64,000 nucleotides of DNA from Ancylostoma caninum (GCA_037903475.1 JBAJFG010000472.1:434001-498000), one strand, 5' to 3'. Counted from the first letter of the stretch, positions 25,001-31,705 are shown. The notes: a model not told the origin generated them from the sequence alone. Numbers and translations: made by a program.

Positions 25001-25821
25001 TGCCCAATAGTTCGGATTATACCGATTGATCAGCGTTTCTATATAGAAAGTCCTGAACAAAACAACAAAACATCACAGGGGTTTTCCAGAAATTCAGAAT
25101 GCCAGTAGTTGCTTAATTAAGCGATACTTCTAGGTCATAGAGTATTTGCAACAGGACCATGCACACATGGATAACATAAATATCAATATGGTTATGGATT
25201 CTAACGAAAACCCCACCAAATTTGGCTTCCTGAATTTATTTTGCCAAAACAACCTGTGGAGATGTCAATTTCATAGATCGGTACTCCTTCGAACCGAAAA
25301 GGTTAGAAGTTCGAAATAAATTTAGCTAGATAGCTAATTCCTGCCATTTTTAACAGTCATTTCCAGGCAAGAAAAACTCAAAGCCTAATATTACCATGTA
25401 ACACAACCCGGAATTCAACCTATAACCATTTTGAATGCTCCACGAAATATTTTAAGGAAATTTAGGTTTTCTTGCAGAGAGTCTGCTCAAATAGTGGGTA
25501 GCACCTTCAAAAACATGCGAAATGATTGTGGTAACCATGATGAACACCTTAGATAAGCCTTGGATACAATTTTTCAGGGAAATTCTTCCTTTATGCCATG
25601 AGTGAGGCCGGTGAAGTTTACAGCTATGAAAATATCAAAAATACTGAATTACACTGGAAAAATGAAGCCTAGAGCTATAACTTGAAAAATTAACGACATA
25701 TAACGAAATTTGCAGTGTAAAAAGTACCTGGTCGGTAGATCTGTATCTCAGGACGGACTTTTCGTGTTCGTGTTGTACCGGGTGTCGCTGAAGAGCCGTC
25801 ATTCCCGGATTCGTCTGCCAT
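842..25821 (-). CDS. smg-6: SMG6/EST1A homologue, nonsense-mediated decay endonuclease (whole gene, 30 coding exons)
   Basis: SMG6 is the endonuclease that cuts premature-stop mRNAs near the terminating ribosome in nonsense-mediated decay. Exons were located by similarity to the known family and tested by splice phase. Coding exons, 5' to 3': 25821-25728, 24896-24765, 23909-23787, 22798-22666, 22553-22445, 22338-22288, 22229-22101, 18636-18511, 18430-18231, 17936-17815, 17554-17324, 17066-17018, 13661-13511, 13463-13384, 11994-11805, 11730-11572, 11501-11401, 11313-11235, 5719-5609, 5568-5356, 5014-4935, 4831-4704, 4649-4507, 4205-3998, 3933-3709, 3659-3550, 3498-3418, 1578-1470, 1411-1209, 1069-842. 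All phases match and the total is 4098 nt, about 1365 aa against about 1419 in human. Domains in order: N-terminal IYxP motif, low-complexity linker, 14-3-3-like/helical domain, PIN nuclease. The least certain points are the 5' ends of the second and the 1578-1470 exons and the donor at 13511 or 13523. Confidence 0.95.
1209..1411 (-). CDS. smg-6: SMG6 exon 29: PIN domain core
   Basis: AAATTTCAG acceptor, GTAAGC donor. VMEELMELQHGEIN matches VINELDGLAKGQE, and the helix EAATAGARQAMVWLREQ the human RARKSIEFLEQR region. Confidence 0.95.
1470..1578 (-). CDS. smg-6: SMG6 exon 28: PIN domain, first catalytic Asp
   Basis: VKPLYVVIDTNAFIDQL matches IRPLFLVPDTNGFIDHL, with the first catalytic aspartate in IDTN. 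GTCGGC donor. The 5' edge is the uncertain part: ATTTGAG|GTA keeps phase 0 with exon 27, but the frame stays open to about 1598, where a TGA closes it. Confidence 0.85.
1579..3417 (-). other. SMG6 intron 27 (1.8 kb)
   Basis: No repeat with clear ends. A readable stretch at about 2480-2640 (minus) does not resemble SMG6, and no exon encoding the about 20 residues missing from the pre-PIN linker could be located. Confidence 0.6.
3418..3498 (-). CDS. smg-6: SMG6 exon 27 (helical linker before PIN)
   Basis: TTCGCAG acceptor after a 51-nt intron, GTTAGT donor. LTREELLEREIRKHEQ corresponds to the charged helix before the human PIN domain. This linker is about 20 residues shorter than in human. Confidence 0.8.
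3550..3659 (-). CDS. smg-6: SMG6 exon 26
   Basis: A 49-nt intron precedes it (GGCTCAG acceptor). CFFFCEKTGKFTR corresponds to PLLAFKGGKYVSV; the rest is an acidic linker (VDGEHGEHPDVSS). The acceptor is chosen by phase and minimum intron length. Confidence 0.8.
3709..3933 (-). CDS. smg-6: SMG6 exon 25
   Basis: A 64-nt intron precedes it (TTTACAG acceptor). ILPELAYMSSFSSVFPAF and EDACIHLLKEVL correspond to ILEEDRLLSGFVPLLAA and CKRVTVLKYFLEAL. GTAAGG donor, phase 1. Confidence 0.88.
3998..4205 (-). CDS. smg-6: SMG6 exon 24
   Basis: TTCTTAG acceptor, GTACTA donor. VLPAICVLCEWF and DIDTWHFLAKIANELM match LLPSVKVWSDWM and AVDVWSTLADFCNIL of the human helical domain. Confidence 0.92.
4359..4429. 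repeat. (GTTAT/GCTAT)n pentanucleotide array
   Basis: About 14 units in three blocks, GTTAT, then GCTAT, then GTTAT, inside the SMG6 intron 4206-4506. The block structure suggests one variant unit was amplified within the array. Confidence 0.95.
4507..4649 (-). CDS. smg-6: SMG6 exon 23
   Basis: A 54-nt intron precedes it (acceptor ATTCAAG). EADVCSVQQQQAVRALVSVF aligns with SEECRSVIQEQAAALGLAMF. GTAAGC donor, phase 0. Confidence 0.92.
4704..4831 (-). CDS. smg-6: SMG6 exon 22
   Basis: TTTTTAAG acceptor, GTCAGT donor. VSERAIGQLAALIEQ and QLIQIASLFIYAVH correspond to VAEKVLKEFQVLLQ and RMLQLMTINMFAVH. Confidence 0.93.
4935..5014 (-). CDS. smg-6: SMG6 exon 21 (GMESFP motif)
   Basis: GCTTTAG acceptor, GTAAGA donor. 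LHRRAITYVISTVG followed by LLITKIGMESFP aligns without gaps to LNKRFILSFLHAHGKLFTRIGMETFP (human, shown here in two blocks of the same helix pair). Confidence 0.95.
5356..5568 (-). CDS. smg-6: SMG6 exon 20
   Basis: Separated from exon 19 by only 40 nt (GTATGA...TTAAG). Encodes an acidic segment and RPYEVWLDMEG, matching TRLEIWIHPSH of human SMG6. A GTAGAC donor-like site inside the exon (about 5535) could allow a shorter form. Confidence 0.85.
5609..5719 (-). CDS. smg-6: SMG6 exon 19 (helical repeat)
   Basis: CTATTTAG acceptor, GTATGA donor. GHALDEIFYCVRALSAGHP corresponds to KLDAVYYYMRSLAASNP. It follows a 5.5-kb intron. Confidence 0.95.
9204..9436. repeat. TTCGAATA / ATTCATTCATTCGG array, left
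   Basis: Several roughly 50-base units each combining a TTCGAA palindrome with an ATTCATTCATTCGG-like segment. Similar units recur at 9987-10215. Confidence 0.85.
9635..9827 (+). pseudogene. Possible gene-fragment ORF ending in an acidic tail
   Basis: A frame opening ATGCGC near 9635 gives about 58 residues ending EDEHSSSGEEVEEDF and a TGA near 9827. About 145 bases later comes CCAATAAAATTTG followed by a run of A, which looks like the 3' end of a polyadenylated message. I do not recognise the protein. It may be a captured or retroposed gene end; chance is not excluded. Confidence 0.3.
9847..9868. repeat. (AT)n microsatellite
   Basis: About eleven AT units between the acidic ORF and the poly(A)-like tract. 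Confidence 0.85.
9987..10215. repeat. TTCGAATA / ATTCATTCATTCGG array, right
   Basis: Partner of the 9204-9436 array, with the same TTCGAA and ATTCATTCATTCGG elements. Together they flank about 550 bases of non-repetitive DNA. Confidence 0.85.
11235..11313 (-). CDS. smg-6: SMG6 exon 18 (YNQLA motif)
   Basis: CTTTTAAG acceptor, GTGAGT donor. GHCYNQLAVVAYFS aligns residue for residue with GRPYNQLALLAVYT of human SMG6. It is the only exon found that joins exon 17 (phase 2) to exon 19 (phase 0). Confidence 0.95.
11401..11501 (-). CDS. smg-6: SMG6 exon 17 (SLGDLKRYK motif)
   Basis: TTCTAAG acceptor, GTAAGC donor. CSRHLISLGDLKRYK is the hallmark of EST1/SMG5/SMG6/SMG7 14-3-3-like domains (human CMICQGDIARYR). 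Ends in phase 2. Confidence 0.95.
11572..11730 (-). CDS. smg-6: SMG6 exon 16 (14-3-3-like domain)
   Basis: TTTTATAG acceptor, GTAGGG donor, phase 0 to 0. GIAFYERLIGLYEKEL corresponds to GTDFFDSLLQKLQ of human SMG6. Confidence 0.9.
11805..11994 (-). CDS. smg-6: SMG6 exon 15 (14-3-3-like domain)
   Basis: CATTTCAG acceptor, GTAAGC donor. GELAEIYYGVLPRD and EQHLWKQAFYKPIEVFKSVV align without gaps to the human helices ending DQILWKNAFYQVIEKFRQLV. This is the clearest SMG6 signature outside the PIN domain. Confidence 0.95.
12102..12354. mobile_element. Foldback MITE (AACGGCGTAATGG family)
   Basis: Two arms of about 95 bases (12102-12200 and 12255-12354) are near-perfect reverse complements, beginning CTCTGATAACTGTGCAG. 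Central GCTGCCATCCTC motifs and AACGGCGTAAT-type ends are shared with 26553-26741 and 27397-27561. It sits about 110 bases upstream of the exon 15 acceptor. Confidence 0.9.
12734..13116. mobile_element. MITE with CAATCATTTTTGCAC ends and internal tandem duplication
   Basis: Ends CAATCACTTTTGCACA and, reverse-complemented, CAATCATTTTTGCACA. Inside, about 106 bases starting CCGCGCTGTATCACCCA (12760-12866) are repeated in tandem at 12867-12972. A relative lies at 26836-27074. Confidence 0.8.
13384..13463 (-). CDS. smg-6: SMG6 exon 14 (start of 14-3-3-like domain)
   Basis: ATTTTCCAG acceptor, GTTCGT donor. VQKRDTRAAEKVVQL aligns with the helix SRDRISPEGLEKMAQLRAEL of human SMG6 just before the 14-3-3-like domain. 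Phase 2 exit fits exon 15. Confidence 0.85.
13511..13661 (-). CDS. smg-6: SMG6 exon 13 (approach to the helical domain)
   Basis: CTGCTCAG acceptor, then 50 codons (SVADEEMRPSSASQHN...). Two phase-0 donors are possible: GTTTGA (exon ends 13511) or GTCCCA (ends 13523, four codons shorter). I prefer the first. Confidence 0.75.
14889..15108. mobile_element. hAT-like MITE, CAGGGATGAGCGG ends
   Basis: Ends CAGGGATGAGCGGAA and TTCCGCTCATCCCTG are inverted repeats. The eight bases outside (ACCTAAAT and ACCAAAAC) agree at six positions, a decayed 8-bp target duplication as hAT elements make. Confidence 0.8.
15689..15887. mobile_element. TA-flanked MITE with about 50-bp inverted ends
   Basis: The left end from CGGGAACCTCCAAATGTCCG and right end to CGGACATTTGGAGCTTCCTG pair over about 50 bases, including GGGGCGTGGCC. 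TA dinucleotides lie at 15687-15688 and 15888-15889, as Tc1/mariner-type insertion produces. Confidence 0.9.
17018..17066 (-). CDS. smg-6: SMG6 exon 12 (microexon)
   Basis: 49 nt between a TATTTGCAG acceptor and a GTGATC donor (MEKNDAAQTNADVRN). It is required to bridge the phase 1 end of exon 11 and the phase 2 start of exon 13, and does so exactly. Confidence 0.8.
17324..17554 (-). CDS. smg-6: SMG6 exon 11 (basic linker, second IRTYKPP motif)
   Basis: Acceptor ATTTGCAG, donor GTTGGT, 77 codons. Basic and Ser-rich, ending EPIRTYKPPAMR, which weakly recalls the IYxP motif of exon 1; human SMG6 also carries two such motifs. The similarity is inference. Confidence 0.85.
17682..17781. repeat. 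GGTAA-family repeat copy
   Basis: Begins CCAGGATGCATCACTGGGTA and ends CTGGGTAACCTCAATGGTGG; inverted ends of the family also seen at 19070, 20809, 23430, 35009, 38411, 42737 and 46655. Lies in SMG6 intron 10 close to the exon 10 donor. Confidence 0.8.
17815..17936 (-). CDS. smg-6: SMG6 exon 10 (acidic linker)
   Basis: The phase-2 entry selects the acceptor AAGACAG rather than the AG four bases upstream. The segment EEDYEVDDISSGDATPTEES is strongly acidic. The donor GTGAGC lies only about 35 bases from a repeat copy starting near 17781. Confidence 0.8.
18231..18430 (-). CDS. smg-6: SMG6 exon 9 (acidic Ser-rich linker)
   Basis: TTTTATAG acceptor, GTGAGTG donor, phase 0 to 2. Encodes an acidic, Ser-rich stretch (SSSSMSYMQLCQSFESIG, then FDWSQEVESEYN). 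One long open frame; the other two frames contain stops. Confidence 0.85.
18511..18636 (-). CDS. smg-6: SMG6 exon 8 (linker)
   Basis: ATTTTTAG acceptor, GTTATC donor, 42 codons, phase 0 to 0. Gln/Arg/Asn-rich (RAEAGQRRNVGNRRRNDS). The DNA holds a CGCGCATCGATGCGCG palindrome at about 18599-18614 inside the coding sequence. Confidence 0.8.
19070..19212. repeat. GGTAA-family repeat copy
   Basis: From TTGGATGCGTCATTGAGATC to GTAATCTCAATGATGCATGC, with GTTGACGCCCGTGTTAA inside. The inverted ends are clear. Confidence 0.85.
19425..19734 (+). mobile_element. 310-bp MITE, copy 1 of a head-to-head pair
   Basis: Ends GATTATCCCCAGACTTC and GTCTGGGGATACTC are inverted repeats, flanked on both sides by TCATA (19420-19424, 19735-19739). 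Its whole length is the reverse complement, with divergence, of 19811-20140. Confidence 0.9.
19811..20140 (-). mobile_element. 330-bp MITE, copy 2 in opposite orientation
   Basis: Ends GAGTATCCGCAGACTTCGCC and GGCGAAGTTTGAGGATACTC, flanked by TTA on both sides. Contains several GGCGATCGCCAC-type palindromes. The 3-bp flank would suit a PIF/Harbinger-type element, but the 5-bp flank of copy 1 does not agree, so the superfamily is open. Confidence 0.9.
20809..20908. repeat. GGTAA-family repeat copy
   Basis: About 100 bases, from TTGCATCATTGAAATTACCC to GGTAATCTCAATGCATTG, with GTTAACACGGGCGTTGAC in the middle. Confidence 0.85.
22101..22229 (-). CDS. smg-6: SMG6 exon 7 with the conserved DPxxP motif
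   Basis: Acceptor GGTTTAG, donor GTAAGT, phase 0 to 0. Residues SLYDPQQPGGYLNYQ align with the conserved LWDPNNPDQKP segment of vertebrate SMG6, which anchors this linker region to the family. Confidence 0.85.
22288..22338 (-). CDS. smg-6: SMG6 exon 6 (17-codon microexon)
   Basis: CCTTTTAG acceptor and GTAAGTG donor around exactly 17 codons (GGRDGHNERNSNSRYSY). Being phase 0 at both ends it could be skipped without shifting the frame, so it is a candidate cassette exon. Confidence 0.75.
22445..22553 (-). CDS. smg-6: SMG6 exon 5 (linker)
   Basis: Acceptor GTTTTAG, donor GTGCCT. Encodes a polar segment (QVYHAGRNDITNSTSSGKRN) that continues exon 4 through a split Arg codon and ends in phase 0. 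Confidence 0.8.
22666..22798 (-). CDS. smg-6: SMG6 exon 4 (Gly-rich linker)
   Basis: The acceptor CGTTTAG and donor GTTCGT bound a disordered segment ending in a six-glycine run (TRGGGGGGYSGN). Phases 1 in and 2 out join neatly to exons 3 and 5. Confidence 0.8.
23430..23548. repeat. GGTAA-family repeat copy
   Basis: From GCATCCACCATTGAGATTAC to GATGATCTCAATGATACTTC in SMG6 intron 3. Centre CGTGTCGACGCCC. Confidence 0.85.
23787..23909 (-). CDS. smg-6: SMG6 exon 3 (linker)
   Basis: A CTACTTAG acceptor and a GTGTGT donor enclose 41 codons rich in Pro, Ser and Arg (ASGPPPSDSKPPTEPTTRRR). Entry and exit phases (1 and 1) fit both neighbours. Not conserved in detail, as expected for the disordered SMG6 N-terminal half. 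Confidence 0.8.
24765..24896 (-). CDS. smg-6: SMG6 exon 2 (linker)
   Basis: The open stretch encodes a basic, Tyr-rich segment (KYGPPPKRKFHGF, then SSYTHYYSQYYEE). Its 3' end (phase 1, GTGGG donor) fits exon 3. The 5' acceptor TTGTGAG is weak; it is the only AG that keeps the frame, because a TGA lies just upstream. An additional small exon between exons 1 and 2 is possible. Confidence 0.65.
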
Positions 25822-25822
25822 T
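25728..25822 (-). CDS. smg-6: SMG6 exon 1: start codon and EJC-binding-like motif
   Basis: ATG at 25821 follows a TCTTTCAG acceptor by a single base, so the mRNA is probably trans-spliced here or joined to an untranslated exon. The 31 residues include RKVRPEIQIYRP, which matches the exon-junction-complex-binding motif of human SMG6 (RPDLEIYKPG) and UPF3B. The exon ends in phase 1 at a GTACTT donor. Confidence 0.85.
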
Positions 25823-26552
25823 CTGAAAGACAATCATCTACTCTAAACGTAAGGTTAATAAACGCTACATTACGCCGGAAAAGAAACGAATGAACGGAGG
25901 AAAAGCTGCTGCCGCCGTAGCACATCAGCGCCTAGACGCGCTCATTTGCATAAAAATACACGTGGACAAGCCAACAAACGAATGCAAACGAAAATCCCAT
26001 TGAATGCGCCTCTCAGAAAGACAAAAACGATACGCTTCAGCTGGACGCGTCGGCGACTCCTCAACGTCAAAAACAGTCAGTCAACATGTGGACAGCGGCG
26101 TCAGATCCAATTAGTACAAAAACTAGTAATGCAAACTGCTTTCTGCGAGGAGAACTGTAGTAAATTCTTACTTGTAGGAATTGAAAGAAGCACAAGATTG
26201 AGAGCAACAATTCAAAAGGCAGACAGAGCTTAAATAAGACGTATCACGTCGTAGCTGCAAAGATAACGATGCCCGCTAACACAATCACATCTATTGAGGA
26301 TAGCAATCTGACGGACTGGACTTGAAAGAAGCTAGTTTTCTCGGTTTTCGCAGTGTCAGAAACCGTAATGCTCTTTAAAACCGTTTTACAATTAAGCTTT
26401 CGACACTATAAGGGTGAAAATGCCAACATTCTTGATCTACAGAACCATCTGTGACAAAAATCATCTTCCAAAGGATAAATTTTACAAATTAACCTCTTCC
26501 AGCACAACAGCTAGCCCCATCACTAATAAATATGTGGTGGGAACGCAATCGG

Positions 26553-26741
26553 AACAGCGTAACACTTCAAATAAAAACCACAGCACCATTTCCTCTTAGT
26601 CGCTGTCATCCTCCCCTCAATTACCGGCATTCTTCAGCAGCTACTGCTGAAAGGACGGAAGCTTCAACAGTAACTGGGGGGAATATGACAGCAACTAAAA
26701 GAAGGTGCTGCTGGGGTTTCTACTTGAAGTATCACGCTGTT
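26553..26741. mobile_element. Foldback MITE (AACAGCGTAACAC family)
   Basis: Ends AACAGCGTAACACTTCAA and TTGAAGTATCACGCTGTT are inverted repeats, with GCTGTCATCCTCCC and CAGCAGCTACTGCTG inside. Related to 12102-12354 and 27397-27561. Confidence 0.85.
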
Positions 26742-26835
26742 CGCGCTGCCTTCCTAGCGCACAATTAACAGAGATTAGGAAAGTATTTTCTACAGCAGAG
26801 ATCTATTTGGGATCTACAAATCATTCATTCACTCA

Positions 26836-27074
26836 AATCATTTTTGCACCACAGAATAACGCTTATCTGGTCTGCCGCGCCGCGCCACCTACGCGTCGCG
26901 ATACCCTCGTTGCAGGTGTTGGCAAAACGCTTGGGTAAGCGTGACAAGGAACATAAGCAAAACATCAGTACCAATGACACCCGACAACCACAGGGCGCAG
27001 CTGGTGTGCCGCGCCGCGTGGGTGGTGCGGGGCGGCAGACCAGATGAGTCGTACTCTGTCATGCAAAAATGATT
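26836..27074. mobile_element. MITE with AATCATTTTTGCAC ends
   Basis: Left AATCATTTTTGCACCACAGA...TCTGGTCTGCCGCG is mirrored on the right by CGGCAGACCAGATGAG...GCAAAAATGATT. Same family as 12734-13116. Confidence 0.85.
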
Positions 27075-27396
27075 GACGCTGTAACTTTTTTGCTTAGCAA
27101 TCTGCGTAAATTTTTCAAACGTTTCTGAGACAACAAAGGAAGCAGTTACAGGGAAAGTTATTGACGTCCGGCAAGGGCTGCGTCTTCCTGAAGAACCGCT
27201 AAACTGCTAAACGTGTTGATTCAAACATTTGAGCAAGGATGCCCACATAAATAAGACATCGTTGTAATTATAAGCAGAAGAAAGTCAGGTAGACACCCGG
27301 CAGTCATAGCGCCCAGTTGGTCGACCAAGATTGATGCCCCCTGTATATGAGTACGATGTAATTACTTTTATAAATGTGCAGCAGCAATTCCGCCTG

Positions 27397-27561
27397 AACA
27401 GCGTAATACGTCGAGTTTGAAGCCTAAGGTTATCTTCCCCCACTTGCTGTCATCCTCAGCTCAACTGGTGTGGAAGCTTCATTACCTTTAGCAGCAACTG
27501 AGGGAATGATGGCAGCAGGTGGGGGCGGGTTTAGGCTTTGAACTCGATGTATTAAGCTATT
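27397..27561. mobile_element. Foldback MITE (AACAGCGTAATAC family)
   Basis: Arms of about 70 bases: AACAGCGTAATACGTCGAG... and ...CTCGATGTATTAAGCTATT, with GCTGTCATCCTC and GATGGCAGCAG inside. Third member of the 12.1 and 26.6 kb family. Confidence 0.85.
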
Positions 27562-29729
27562 TGGGTTACGATCCTGCTGCGTATGCGTTCAATTTACCAT
27601 ATCCTTTTGACATAGCGGAATTCCTCATATCTGGTATTTACCAATCTAAACAACTGCTGATTGCACCCGCATTGATGTTCTTTTTTCACTGTACTAATAT
27701 TTTTGTACTTGTACTCATCAATAACCGCGATATAATCACTTACAAACAAGTAAATAACGGTAGCAAAACAACAAGAGACATAAGGAAGGTTCTAAATGAG
27801 AGCTCGACGAAACACTGTCCGTGTGTGTGTCACAGCACAATCAATTCTGCTTCGGACAAACAACTCCTGCAAGAAAAGTTCGGAGTAAGAACGTGCTAAT
27901 GTTACACTAAACGGGCAAGGTAACGTGACCAGGCAAGAGGACGTCACGATACCAGCGGATGCATCCATAAACTCCATAGCGTCAGAGAGAACAGCGCGAA
28001 AATCACGCTTGAACAATAAACAGCTAGCGAGTGAGAGGCTATCAACAGGTTAAAATGAGCAATATTAGCATGTTTCCATTAAAAAAAACTATTTTGAAAG
28101 GTTGTAATCGTTAATTGGTTAGATTACGCTAGCATGTTCGAAACAAACAATCGAAAGCAGTGTAAGCGAAGATTTGATAAGGGTTTTATGGACGGAAAGC
28201 ACCAAATCGCACGGCAGCTCCTTGCCAGGAACCAGTCACAAGTAGGAGCAAAACCAGAAGAGCAAAGAGCGTCATAACCGGCTGTAATCGATAAGATGTC
28301 TTAAAAATTCAGTTCAGTTCCATACGAATTGGAGGTAACAGCCACATCTTAAAAGGCTTGAGTTATATCTTACCTTTTATATCAATTTTACCATTCCTAA
28401 TTGGCTGTTTCGGAACAACCCCTCAATTCTACTTCTTGTAAAATGCATTTTATCTATTTTGTGGGAGAGAAGCGGACCAGTTGAACCTAGGTTTTTCTAA
28501 GAGTTAATTTCCGTAGTACTTCTTCTTCATATCTAGAGCAAGTCCTTATGGAAAATCGTCACATAATTCTAAGAACGGCGCATACAGGACAAGTTGCACC
28601 CTCCAGCCCAAAATAGTCCTCTCTGAACTTCTGCGCTGTCTCTTCAACAGTAATGGCTTCCAGTTAGACGCTGTTAAAGCTTGAGCCGCATTTGTTCCAC
28701 TATTGTAGAAAAATAGTTGGAGCCTTCGAAGATTTACGCTCTTGTGGAACTGGAGCGTCATATTTCATGCGACAGAAAATGAGGAGTGGCGGGAATTGAG
28801 GAAATTGGTTATAATGTTCGTAAAGAGCAAAACAAGAGCTACAAGATGACCTATGATAGGTTGTCGGAATCAATTCGAATCCTCTTAAAAATTGAGTTGA
28901 AAAAACCGCACGAACTTATTGCTCAACCCAATAAATAAATAAAATCTCGTGAGAACTATATCAAAACCGGCTTAATTTCTGACCTAGAGACTTATTAAGC
29001 CACTAATTCTCTATATAGCAACCTTTGTGAAACACCTAGAAGCAAAAGGAGTTACTGTCCACGGAATTTATAGCAGTCAATAAACAATAAACTAGAAAAC
29101 AAGGAAGAAAAATCGCTCAATTTCCCATTACGCACAACGATCCCTCAAACGAAAGAAAAAAGTGGGAGAAATAGCCAGATGATGCGGCCAAAGATTAGCC
29201 TTCGATTCCAAATCTCTTCAGTCTTTCTTAGGATCCAAATGACAGCAACCTTTGTTCTGCCATGACTTCAAAATGATTCAACAGTACGCAACGTCTAAGG
29301 GCGTGATCAGAAGAAAAGTGAAAGAAAAGGAACAAAGAATTTGAAAAAGAAAAGGAGAAAAGAAAAATTACAAGAGAAAAAGAACTTTCTCGCATGAAAA
29401 ACGCAACGAATGCTTTTAAACTCGGATTTAACAGAAAAGAAACACCAGGTGAGAATTGATGGATATGTATGCGCATTTTCATGACAGAAAGAAAAAGAAA
29501 CTAAAAAAAGCATCGTAGGAAGCGAAAACACGATATAGGAAGTGAAACGTTGTTTTTCATTGCGAAGCAAAAACGAGAGGCATACGAAAACGGAACAACG
29601 CTAACTCCGGCCACAAAGACCCATTAAATACGAAATGTGCTCTATATAAACATGCACAGAATGTTATTTCATCAAATACAACGTAAAAAAAGAGCTCAAC
29701 AATGGAAAACCAACACAGACGGTCTTAAA

Positions 29730-29850
29730 AAATGTCCCCGGGCCGAGTCGTCGCCGGATGGCATGCGACAGCACAACGCCGTGGCACGCGGCGCGGGAAT
29801 TCGCGATGGAGCGAGGAAACCGATGCCGTGGGTGGTCCCTCAAATTCCGT
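29730..29850. other. GC-rich patch upstream of SMG6
   Basis: A locally GC-rich, CpG-rich stretch (CCCGGGCCGAGTCGTCGCCGG and onward) 3.9 kb upstream of the SMG6 start. It could be a promoter or an unrecognised exon; nothing more specific can be read. Confidence 0.25.
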
Positions 29851-30749
29851 TACTCTTTGATTGTTCGTGTAGTATTTCAAGAATTAATACCAATGTACAT
29901 ACTACACATAGGCTTTCCAGCACCCTCTCACTAATAAACAGCCTCCCAGCTCTGTGAGTATTCCGTTTCTCCAAAATGAACTCTTCACAATTCCTGCGGA
30001 CCGTCTTACCGTAATTTAAGCGTGAAATAGAGTGCATGTTGGTGCAATTGCACTACGAGCGCTTGAATTGACAGAAAAATGCCCATAGATCTGATTTTCG
30101 TCGGTTTGCTCCAGCCCAGTGGGAAACATGACTAATTTGACTAGCTTGGTGCAATTACGTCTGCGGGTGCATTTTACTCGATGCTATATTTACGGTAAGT
30201 ACGGTAAGTCGATCAGCAGATTGTGGGAAAAAACCATTTTTTTTTTCTGTTTATAACAGTTGCTCCTGTGAGAAGTCCTTTTTTCACGGTTTTTTTTCTG
30301 CTTTTCTCAAGGATTTTCAGGCATTTGCCCAAACATTGTCGCTCATATATGGCAGAGGAAGCATGAACTATAAATATTGCCTAATTAGCTACCACAAGTT
30401 CACCTAGATCCAAAAATATGAGCAAAAATCCTAATAATCCGCCTCGTTCAAGTATTTTTCATACTCTTCAGCACTCCTAGCGTACTTTAATGAGTTATTG
30501 ATTTTTTTGTTGCTAATCTAATTTGCTCGCTAATCCAATTTCAAAAGCGTGGGCGATAAATGTATGTGTCATGAAAGGTCGCTCACGCAATCTCATTTTT
30601 CAACCTGCTGTCAGCTATCAAGATGTCATTTCCACGGAAGTAAACAATTTACGTAAGCAGGACATGAAAATTTCTGTTTGTTTGCTCATAGGAAGCTCTT
30701 TCCAATTTTGCTGATCACTATGTCAGTTTTTTTTTGAATTAAAGGCAGC

Positions 30750-30930
30750 GCTGTGTTCAGCGGAGGCTGGCTTATGGAATTCATACCATTTGCAGGGTTT
30801 CGTGGCGGGACCCACTCGCCCGCGCTGTGGACACACATGAAATACCGTCATTATTTTCTTTATTTTTCGCGTGTTTCACGCTACTTCATCGTTGTCAATG
30901 AGTTCATAGTCCCTAAAAACCTCGATATAC
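30750..30930. repeat. Interspersed repeat, uninterrupted copy
   Basis: ACCATTTGCAGGGTTTCGTGGCGG...GCTACTTCATCGTTGTCAATGAGTTCATAGTCCC matches the repeat at 63520-64000, but without the MITE that splits the latter. Confidence 0.8.
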
Positions 30931-31254
30931 CGCGAAATCTTCAAGCCGAAAATTTCCGCAAGTACTGCCTTTAAAGAGTGCGTCTGTGACTCTGTGTGCA
31001 ATAACGACTGCGGCATGGTGTCGGCCACCTGATCGGTTGCTTCGACATAATTTTTAAACTTTCCTCTGTAAGTTCTAAAATGTATACGGTGTGACTACTT
31101 CCACTGTGATGTTTTCCTACAGTCACTCAGTAAAACCCCTTACGACACCGCATTCTGCGACGTCCTCCTATCGATCTAACCAGTGACCAGCCGGCCGACA
31201 CCACGCTGCAGCCGCAATTGCAGACAAAGTCACAGATGCACTCTTCACGCCATA

Positions 31255-31395
31255 CAGGCAACTCCAAACAGCCATGTGCAAGGGGCGGGACCGCGGCTCG
31301 GCTCTTTTGGGCAGAGACACAGAGTTTTTGCATGTGACTCTGCTTGTCTGCTCCTGCCAGCATCAGAGAACCCGAGTGCCATGCGGTGTTCCCTG
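31255..31395. mobile_element. Short TA-flanked element, GGGGCGGGACCG family
   Basis: Left end CAGGCAACTCCAAACAGCCATGTG and core GTGCAAGGGGCGGGACCG match the MITE at 33069; the right end TTCCCTG is degraded. TA on both sides. Confidence 0.7.
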
Positions 31396-31624
31396 TACGA
31401 CTATATTTGCTGTTAGAGCAGCATTATGTCGTCAAGATTGGTACTATTGCAAGTTTTTATACACTTACTTACCATTATTACTGCTAATATTATATTTTTT
31501 AAAATATTTACTTGTTATTATTGCTAGTAATGGTGATGCAAATGCATACGCGCTCTTGTAGGGTTAGCTGGCAATAATTTGCTGGTCTATTTTCACAATT
31601 TTGTGGGTTTGGAGCAATGTACCG

Positions 31625-31705
31625 AGAAAGGGGTGTGGCCAATACCCTGCGATTGGTCTACTGAGACCAGTCGGCCAATAACAGAGCTTGGCCACGCCCC
31701 TTGAC
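31625..31705. mobile_element. Short hairpin element with GGGGTGTGGCCAA ends
   Basis: GGGGTGTGGCCAAT and TTGGCCACGCCCC are inverted ends about 80 bases apart, with the inner pair ATTGGTC and GACCAGTCGGCCAAT. A related sequence is in an OSBP intron at 37921-37992. Confidence 0.7.

Noticed and set aside
27519..27899. 126-codon plus-strand frame with a hydrophobic stretch
   Set aside because: Starts within a foldback MITE, has no recognisable motif and no supporting splice sites.
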